Source: Allobosea sp.
GTDB lineage: Bacteria; Pseudomonadota; Alphaproteobacteria; Rhizobiales; Beijerinckiaceae
Length of the DNA: 64,000 bases
Assembly (NCBI GenBank): GCA_024231975.1
Contig: JAAEQB010000097.1
Coordinates: 62,001 to 126,000, forward strand
Reading direction: 5' to 3'
In this document: positions 58,412 to 64,000 of the stretch, piece after piece
How positions within the stretch are numbered: the stretch's first letter is position 1
How the letters are laid out: every line of letters begins with the position of its first letter
Notes under the pieces: generated by a model
Seen by the model: only the letters and a program-made list of their open reading frames with translations
What the model was told of the DNA's origin: nothing
Databases searched by the model: none
Program-made: the position numbers and the translations under genes

Positions 58412-59283
58412 GCACGACGCTTACTCTCGATCCGCCGCAGGGCCGCAGCACCCTGCCCTTCATCGACGCCCACCATCCGCAGCGCCCACTGGAGATCAAT
58501 TTCTACCGGCCGGCGCGGCATCGCCCGCAGGATGAAGTGGTCTTCGTCCAGCACGGCATGCTGCGCAATGGCGACGACTATCGCGACTTCTGGATCGACG
58601 CGGCCGAGAAGCACAACTTGCTGATCGTCGCCCCGACCTTCGGCAACGAGCATTTCCCCAAGGCCGAGGGCTACAATAACGGCCTCGTCGTCGGCGAGGA
58701 CAGCACGATCGCCGCGCAGGACGACTGGCTCTATGCCGTCCCGGCCCGCGTGCTGGCGGCGCTACGCCAGGCCGGCGTCACCACGCGCGACAAGGTCAAG
58801 CTGTTCGGCCATTCCGCCGGCGGCCAGTTCGTCCACCGCCTGCTGGCGACGCAAGCCGACACGCCTTACGAGGTCGCATTCCCCGCCAATTCCGGCTGGT
58901 ACACGCTGCCGACGCTGGAGCGGCGCTTTCCCGAGGGGCTCGGCGGGCTCGGCCTCGGCGAGGGGGATCTCGCGCGCTGGCTCGCTTGGCCGATGGTGAT
59001 CTTCGCCGGCGACCAGGACATCGTCACCAGCGATCCGAACCTCCCGGCACAGCCCGAGGCGCTGGCGCAGGGGCCGATGCGCTATGCCCGCGCGCATTTC
59101 ATGCTCGATTTCGCCAAGGCGGAAGCAGCCAGGCGCGGCCTGCCCTGTAACTGGACGCTGATCACCGTGCCCGGCATCGGCCATGACGGGGCGGCGATGT
59201 CGCGCGCCGCGGCGGCTTACTGGTATGAGGGCCGCATCCCCTCGGTCGAGGAACTCCAACCTCAGGCCACCGCCGTCGCCTGA
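58408..59283 (+). CDS. Alpha/beta hydrolase
   Basis: A 291-residue hydrolase with an intact triad: nucleophile elbow FGHSAGGQF, acid in FAGDQDIV and His in PGIGHDGAA; oxyanion-hole region VQHGMLRNGDDYRDFW. No signal peptide, so it acts in the cytoplasm. Its start overlaps the last ATPase stop, so it probably hydrolyses the imported compound (ester or amide). Confidence 0.88.
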   Translation: MSTTLTLDPPQGRSTLPFIDAHHPQRPLEINFYRPARHRPQDEVVFVQHGMLRNGDDYRDFWIDAAEKHNLLIVAPTFGNEHFPKAEGYNNGLVVGEDSTIAAQDDWLYAVPARVLAALRQAGVTTRDKVKLFGHSAGGQFVHRLLATQADTPYEVAFPANSGWYTLPTLERRFPEGLGGLGLGEGDLARWLAWPMVIFAGDQDIVTSDPNLPAQPEALAQGPMRYARAHFMLDFAKAEAARRGLPCNWTLITVPGIGHDGAAMSRAAAAYWYEGRIPSVEELQPQATAVA

Positions 59284-59356
59284 GGCGCCGGAGGCTCGAC
59301 CGGCCTCATCCGATCTGCGACATCTGACCTCCGGTCATTCGTGGAGTCAGATTGCG

Positions 59357-59986
59357 ATGAAGCTGCTGCTTGCGGGTGCGACGGGGCTGGTCGGCGGCCA
59401 TGTGCTGGCGCAGGCGCTCGTCGATCCGCGCATCGATGCGGTGATCGCTCCGGCGCGTCGTGCCCTGCCGGCGCATCCGAAGCTGCTGGCGCCGGCCGTC
59501 GATTTCGAAGCACTGCCCGAGGATGCGTCCTGGTGGGCGGCCGATGCGGCGATCTCGGCGCTCGGCACGACCATCGGCAAGGCCGGCTCGCAGGAAGCTT
59601 TCCGGCGGGTCGATCACGATTATCAGCTCGCCATCGCCAAGCTTGCCAGCCGGCACGGCACACCGGCTTTCGTCCTGAACTCGGCGCTCGGCGCCGACCC
59701 GGCCTCGCGCATCTTCTACAACCGGGTGAAGGGCGAGCTGGAGCGCGATCTCGCCGGCCTCGACTTCGCCTCGCTCACTCTTGTCAGGCCGGGTCTGATC
59801 GGCGGCGAGCGGCAGGAAAGCCGTCCGGCCGAACGCGCCGCGCTCGTCCTGCTCGGCATCCTCGGTCCGCTGTTGCCGCGCGCCTGGCGCATCAATCCGG
59901 CCAGGCGCATCGCCGCCGCCATGATCGAGGCCGCCATCGCGGCCAAATCGGGCACACATGTAGTCAGCTCAGCGGAACTGGCCTGA
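59357..59986 (+). CDS. NAD(P)H-binding Rossmann protein
   Basis: A 209-residue atypical SDR-like protein: GATGLVGGHV nucleotide-binding motif at the N-terminus, AISALGTTIGKAGS, FRRVDHDYQLAIAKLA, VLNSALGAD and FYNRVKGELERDL (YxxxK-type). It resembles HTATIP2-like NAD(P)-binding proteins. It lies 73 nt after the hydrolase. Function unknown. Confidence 0.87.
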   Translation: MKLLLAGATGLVGGHVLAQALVDPRIDAVIAPARRALPAHPKLLAPAVDFEALPEDASWWAADAAISALGTTIGKAGSQEAFRRVDHDYQLAIAKLASRHGTPAFVLNSALGADPASRIFYNRVKGELERDLAGLDFASLTLVRPGLIGGERQESRPAERAALVLLGILGPLLPRAWRINPARRIAAAMIEAAIAAKSGTHVVSSAELA

Positions 59987-60009
59987 GCGAAAACAGTGCG
60001 AGCGGGGCG

Positions 60010-61272
60010 ATGACGACTGCAGGACGGCAGGTAGATGTGATCGTGCTCGGGGCCGGCATCGTCGGCGTCAGCATCGCTCTGCATCTGCAGGAACGCGGCC
60101 GCCGCGTCCTGCTGGTCGATCGCGGCGAGCCCGGAGCCGAGACCAGCCATGGCAATGCCGGGCTGATCGAGCGTGCCTCGGTCGTCCCCTACGCCTTCCC
60201 GCGCAGCCTCGCGACGCTTCTCGCCTTCGCCTCGAACCGCTCGATCGCGGTGCGCTACCAGCCTGCGACCCTGCTGCGGATGGCGCCCTGGCTGGCACGC
60301 TATTGGTGGAATTCGGCGCCCGACCGGCTCGACCGGCTGGGGCAGGCGATCCTGCCGCTGATCGAGCGCTGCCTTGACGAGCACCGGCACTGGACTAAGG
60401 CCGCCGGCACCGAGGCGCTGATGCGCAATGAGGGCTGGATCGAGCTCTACCGCAGCCACCGCGACCTGCAGCAGGCCGTCAAGGCGGCCGAGGATCTTGC
60501 GCCCTATCGCCTCGCCTATGATGTCCTCGACGAGGCGGCGCTTCGGGTGCGCGAGCCGGGCGTGCAGCCGGGCATCGTCGCCGGCGCCGTGCATTGGCGC
60601 GATCCTGAGACCGTCAGCGATCCCGGCGCGGTGACGCGCGCCTATGCCGGCCTCTTCACCGCGCGCGGCGGCGAACTGCGACGCGCCGATGCGACCGGCC
60701 TGCGGCAGGACGGCACGGGTTGGAGCTTGTCGGCCGACGGCGAGGACTGGCGCGCGCCCGAAGCCGTCGTCGCGCTGGGCCCCTGGTCCAACGATCTCTA
60801 CGAACGGCTCGGCTATCGATTTCCGCTCGGCTTCAAGCGCGGCTACCACATGCATTACGCCAGTGCCGGGGAGGCCGGGCCGCAGCACCCGCTCTGCGAT
60901 GTACAGGCCGGCTTCGTGCTGACCCCGATGGCACGCGGCATCCGCCTGACCACCGGCATCGAGCTCGCGGCACGCGACGCCCCCTCGGATTCCTGGCAGC
61001 TCGACCAGGCCGAGCGCGTCGCCCGGCGAATGATGCCCCTGGGCGAACGCCTCGATGCCGAGCCCTGGCGCGGTGCGCGGCCCTGCCTGCCGGACATGCT
61101 GCCGATCATCGGGGCGGCGCCCCGGCATCGCGGCCTCTGGCTCGCCTTCGGTCACGCCCATCACGGCTTTACGCTCGGCCCCGCGACAGGGCGGCTCTTG
61201 GCCGAGATGATGACCGGGCAGGCGCCGTTCTGCGATCCCGTGCCCTTCGCGGCCGCCCGCTTCGCGCGTTGA
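60010..61272 (+). CDS. FAD-dependent D-amino-acid dehydrogenase-like oxidoreductase (DadA-type)
   Basis: A 420-residue DAO-fold flavoprotein: VDVIVLGAGIVGVSIALHLQERGRRVLLVDR (FAD site), the SHGNAG motif typical of DadA, LGFKRGYHMHY and the C-terminal GLWLAFGHAHHGFTLGPATGRLLAEM. It should oxidise a D-amino acid or similar amine to an imine, passing electrons to quinone. It ends the Dpp-type region and is convergent with the siderophore operon (one base between stops). Confidence 0.9.
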   Translation: MTTAGRQVDVIVLGAGIVGVSIALHLQERGRRVLLVDRGEPGAETSHGNAGLIERASVVPYAFPRSLATLLAFASNRSIAVRYQPATLLRMAPWLARYWWNSAPDRLDRLGQAILPLIERCLDEHRHWTKAAGTEALMRNEGWIELYRSHRDLQQAVKAAEDLAPYRLAYDVLDEAALRVREPGVQPGIVAGAVHWRDPETVSDPGAVTRAYAGLFTARGGELRRADATGLRQDGTGWSLSADGEDWRAPEAVVALGPWSNDLYERLGYRFPLGFKRGYHMHYASAGEAGPQHPLCDVQAGFVLTPMARGIRLTTGIELAARDAPSDSWQLDQAERVARRMMPLGERLDAEPWRGARPCLPDMLPIIGAAPRHRGLWLAFGHAHHGFTLGPATGRLLAEMMTGQAPFCDPVPFAAARFAR

Positions 61273-61273
61273 T

Positions 61274-62377
61274 CTAGGCTGCCTTGCGCTTCTCCGCTGC
61301 GTGCTGCTCCTCCGAGACACCGGCGCGCCAGTAGCTGACGACGAGATGCGCATCGATCTCGGGCCGCAAATATTGGCGCGCGGCGGCGCGGATCTCGCGG
61401 AAGGCGGCATGCTCGCAGGCAGCCCAGAGATAGAGGCTGCCCTCGCCTGCCGGCCATTCCAGCGTCGCCAGCGCGTCCGTCAACAGGCTCGTCGAGCCCG
61501 GCGCCACGCCGTCGCGCTGGAGCCAGCGCAGGCTGAATCCCTCCGGCACCGCGAGAGACTGACGCTCGGCCGCGTCGGCGATCTCGACGAGTGCGAGCCC
61601 CGAAGCGCCCGCCGGCAGATGCTCCAGCATGCGGGCGAGCGCCGGCAGGCCGGTCTCGTCGGCAAGGAAGAGGTAGCGCGCAGCCTGCTTCAGCCCGCGC
61701 CCGCCCGGCCCGGCCATGCCGATGCGATCACCGATCTGCACGCGCGCCGCGAAGGCCGAACCCGGCCCGGCATCGTCATGCAGCACGAAATCGATGGCGA
61801 GCGTGCCGGCGGCGACGTCGATCTCGCGGATCGTATATTTCCGTATCGCCGGCCGCTGCCCTTCGGGCGGCGCCTGCAGCAGGCCATCCGCGCCGATCAT
61901 CGGCCAAACCGGCTCGGCTAGGCCTGCCGGCGGGATGAACAGGCGCACATGCAGCGCCTCCAGCGAGTCGTAGCGGGCAAGGTCCTCGCCACGGAAGCGG
62001 ATGCGACGCATATGCGGTGTCAGCTGTTCGACGCTGGTAACGCTCAGCACGCGGAAATCCGGCGGCAGCATCGGCTCCGTGCCGTCGCCGCTCCAGTGGA
62101 TCGCGGGCGCGATGCCTTCCGATGCAAACTCGATGACATGGCTCGCAATGGCGAACTTGCTGCCTTGCAGCTGGGCGAGGTCAGGGGCCTCGATCACGAC
62201 GGACAGAGCGCCGGGCTCCACGGTCAGCTCCGCCCGGCTGTCGCCGAAGCTGATCGTCGTCACGCCATCGGCCTCGCTCACCTCGGCCTCATGCTCGAGC
62301 ATGTGCTCGTGGAGCGGGCGCAGCACGGCAGCGGGATCGGGCAGGGCGATACGCGTTTGCGCGCGAAGCATGGTCAT
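61274..62377 (-). CDS. Siderophore-interacting protein with N-terminal DUF2218-like domain
   Basis: A 367-residue protein. The first ~90 residues resemble DUF2218 (HMLEHEAEVSEADGVTTISFGDSRAEL). The rest is a ViuB/YqjH-type ferric-siderophore reductase (HMRRIRFRGEDLARYDSLEALHVRLFIPP; RKYTIREIDVAAGTLAIDFVLH; FLADETGLPALARMLEHLP; YLWAACEHAAFREIR). It uses FAD and NAD(P)H to release iron from siderophores in the cytoplasm. It follows the binding-protein gene by 27 nt. Confidence 0.92.
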   Translation of the reverse strand: MTMLRAQTRIALPDPAAVLRPLHEHMLEHEAEVSEADGVTTISFGDSRAELTVEPGALSVVIEAPDLAQLQGSKFAIASHVIEFASEGIAPAIHWSGDGTEPMLPPDFRVLSVTSVEQLTPHMRRIRFRGEDLARYDSLEALHVRLFIPPAGLAEPVWPMIGADGLLQAPPEGQRPAIRKYTIREIDVAAGTLAIDFVLHDDAGPGSAFAARVQIGDRIGMAGPGGRGLKQAARYLFLADETGLPALARMLEHLPAGASGLALVEIADAAERQSLAVPEGFSLRWLQRDGVAPGSTSLLTDALATLEWPAGEGSLYLWAACEHAAFREIRAAARQYLRPEIDAHLVVSYWRAGVSEEQHAAEKRKAA

Positions 62378-62404
62378 CGGGGTATCCTGTCGCTGCCCTT
62401 GATC

Positions 62405-63532
62405 TCAGGGCTTGGCCGGGCCGGCGCCGCCGATCCAGAGCGCGCCGTCGAGCGGGATCGCCGAGAAGCGGCGGGAGATCTCGTCCAGCGTCGCCTGCGG
62501 ATCGATATCGGCGAAGCGATCGGGGTGGAACCAGGTCGCCAGCCGCTCGATCGCGACGATGTGGAGCGGGGTGTCGTTGAACAGGTGCCAGAGCCCATAG
62601 GCCCGGCGGTTGCGGACAGCCGCGAGCGCGGCGATGCCGGGGTTCCCGAGCAGCGCGGCAAAGCTCGGCGCGGCGGTCTCGCGGGAGACGCCGAGCCCGA
62701 GGACGAGACCATTGAGCCTGGCCAGATGCGTGCCGCCAGTTGCGACATAGATCGCCGGATCGGCAGCAAGGAGCTGCTCCAGGCTGATCTGCCCGGTCGC
62801 GCCGGGCAGGATCGCGGCGGCGATGTTGCGCCCGCCGGCGGCGGTGATGAAATCGTCGAAGGTGCCCTTGCCCGGCGTCTGGCAGCAATCGAAGCCGCCG
62901 GCATGGGCGTGCATGAACACCGAGGGGCGCTCGGCCCCGCGCAGGCGGTCCTCGATCAGGCTCCGCCGCTCCTCGTAGAAGCGGATATAGGCCTCGGTCT
63001 GCTCCTGCCGGCCGATCAGCTTGCCGAGGATGCGCAGGCTGGGCAGCGTGTCGCGCATCGGCTGCAGGAAGAAATCGACGACCGCAACCTTGATGCCGGC
63101 CGCTTCGAAGCGCGCGACGAGATCGCCCGGCCCGGTCCGCGTCCCCGCCAGCGAACGGCTGAGGATAACGAGGTCGGGCGAGAGCGACACCGCCTTCTCG
63201 AAGGAGAAGCCGTCCTGCATCCCGCCATCGCCGACGGTGGGCACCGTCTCGATCGCGGGGAACTTGGCGAGATAGCGCGCATAGGCGTCGGGGTTCTGGC
63301 GGCGATGGTCGGCGCCCCAGCCAGCAAGCAGGCTGATCGGATCGGGATGGAGGAGCCCGAGCGCATTGAGCTGGCGCCCCTGCGCCAGCACGATGCGCTT
63401 GGCCGGAGCCGGCAAGGTCACACTGCGCCCGAGCAGGTCGGTCACGGTGACCGGTTCGGCACGGGCGGGCAGGGCCAGAGCCGAAAGCAGCGCACTGACT
63501 ACGAGCAGCAATCGCGACAGCGAAGCGATCAT
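62405..63532 (-). CDS. Iron-siderophore ABC binding protein (FecB/BtuF-like)
   Basis: A 375-residue type III (helical-backbone) binding protein with a signal peptide (LLLVVSALLSALALPARAE). It has VTDLLGRSVTLPAPAKRIVL, LSPDLVILSRSLAG, TFDDFITAAGGRNIAAAILPG and AADPAIYVATGG. The ATG at 63532 overlaps the upstream esterase stop (ATGA). It captures a ferric siderophore or haem in the periplasm; permease genes probably lie beyond the window. Confidence 0.92.
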   Translation of the reverse strand: MIASLSRLLLVVSALLSALALPARAEPVTVTDLLGRSVTLPAPAKRIVLAQGRQLNALGLLHPDPISLLAGWGADHRRQNPDAYARYLAKFPAIETVPTVGDGGMQDGFSFEKAVSLSPDLVILSRSLAGTRTGPGDLVARFEAAGIKVAVVDFFLQPMRDTLPSLRILGKLIGRQEQTEAYIRFYEERRSLIEDRLRGAERPSVFMHAHAGGFDCCQTPGKGTFDDFITAAGGRNIAAAILPGATGQISLEQLLAADPAIYVATGGTHLARLNGLVLGLGVSRETAAPSFAALLGNPGIAALAAVRNRRAYGLWHLFNDTPLHIVAIERLATWFHPDRFADIDPQATLDEISRRFSAIPLDGALWIGGAGPAKP

Positions 63533-64000
63533 GGCGTGCCCCCTTCGCCGAGCGTAAAAGCGACCGCGCGCGACAGCATGGCCGGAAGGACTGAGATGTG
63601 GTTCTCGCCGGGAAAGACGACGTGCTCGCATGCGACCCGCCCGGATGCCGCCAGCGCCCCAGCCATCTCGGCGGCGTTGTCGAGCATCCGCGCCATGCGC
63701 AGGCGCGCCGCCCGCTGCGGATCACGCTGCTCGTCGCCGCTCTGTTCCTGCCCGCCGACGGTGATCAGCAGGCGTGGCGGCGATGCCGCTGCAGGAGAGC
63801 TCAGGAACCGCTCGCGCGTCTCGAGGATGGCGCGCTCCTCCCACCAGATCGACGGGCTGCCGGCGACATGGCTGCGGAACAGGCCGGGCCGCGCGAACAG
63901 CGCATGGAGGGCGAAGAGCCCGCCGAAGGAATGGCCGGCCAGCGACAAGCGTGCGCGGTCGATAGGGGCAAGCCGTTCGACCTGCGCCAGGATCTCGCCT
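63529..64000 (-). CDS. Alpha/beta hydrolase, siderophore-esterase-like, partial
   Basis: The C-terminal ~156 residues of a hydrolase whose start lies beyond the right edge. Visible are the nucleophile elbow AGHSFGGLFALHAL, SPSIWW, the VGGQEQ strand with acid region, and His in FPGENHIS. This matches the IroE/Fes-type esterase family that opens ferric siderophore scaffolds. It is the first visible gene of the iron operon. Confidence 0.85.
   Translation of the reverse strand, partial: GEILAQVERLAPIDRARLSLAGHSFGGLFALHALFARPGLFRSHVAGSPSIWWEERAILETRERFLSSPAAASPPRLLITVGGQEQSGDEQRDPQRAARLRMARMLDNAAEMAGALAASGRVACEHVVFPGENHISVLPAMLSRAVAFTLGEGGTP

Noticed and set aside
1..64000. CRISPR arrays, tRNA/rRNA genes, insertion sequences, prophage or toxin-antitoxin genes
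   Set aside because: No regularly spaced repeats, no cloverleaf-like or rRNA-like sequence and no transposase, integrase or toxin-like protein was seen.

Overview
The window is GC-rich, gene-dense bacterial chromosome with no rRNA, tRNA, CRISPR, phage or transposase. Complete AapJQMP and peptide-type ABC systems, many solute-binding proteins, an HpaR/hpa module and the palindromic intergenic repeats all point to a Hyphomicrobiales (rhizobial-type) alphaproteobacterium. A Bosea-like genus is my guess, not a demonstration.

Layout. 1-2.0 kb: the start of a molybdenum hydroxylase gene running off the left edge, and an AraC regulator. 2.1-9.1 kb: a sugar module (SDR; divergent CUT1 ABC transporter, Gfo/Idh/MocA dehydrogenase, ThuA protein, LacI regulator), with a near-perfect 32-bp palindrome in the divergent promoter. 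9.1-11.5 kb: a lone form II CoxL-type gene. 11.6-19.9 kb: hpaR, hpaF, a class V aminotransferase, aapPMQJ, hpaH and an FAH-family gene, with matching AT-rich operator-like sites before aapJ and before the FAH/hpaH pair. 20.1-29.4 kb: an amine uptake and breakdown module (phospholyase-like PLP enzyme, hydroxylysine-kinase-like kinase, acetylpolyamine amidohydrolase, two binding proteins, a PotABC-like importer, a catalytically dead deacetylase relative). 29.7-31.5 kb: a DUF3870-like protein and an omega-amine aminotransferase. 32.1-43.3 kb: a tightly overlapped acyl-CoA operon (HMG-CoA-lyase-like, two hydratases, CoA-transferase, AMP-ligase, nitronate monooxygenase) followed by TctC, aldehyde dehydrogenase, RidA, alpha/beta-hydrolase and enolase-superfamily genes. 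43.4-47 kb: a peptide-type ABC system without ATPases. 47.1-51.8 kb: a periplasmic Mo hydroxylase with 2Fe-2S and tri-haem cytochrome c subunits. 51.9-61.3 kb: an RpiR regulator divergent from a complete Dpp-type importer, a hydrolase, an NAD(P)-binding protein and a DadA-like oxidase. 61.3-64 kb: a siderophore-iron operon cut by the right edge.

The most notable signal is a repeated 5' leader RNA. Four non-coding leaders (before the two polyamine-type binding proteins, the aminotransferase and the acyl-CoA operon) share AGGn, a helix P1 kept by compensatory changes, a variable helix P2, then G(A/G)ACCGGC, which forms the first strand of an intrinsic-terminator hairpin ending 11-44 nt before the start codon. 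A weaker fifth copy precedes DUF3870. This looks like one riboswitch-like attenuator class tying neighbouring amine and acyl-CoA operons into a single RNA-controlled regulon. Whether it matches a known RNA family could not be tested here.

The longest stretch without a protein gene is 31520-32118. It holds two divergent leaders, their candidate promoters and an inverted pair of GC-rich repeats.
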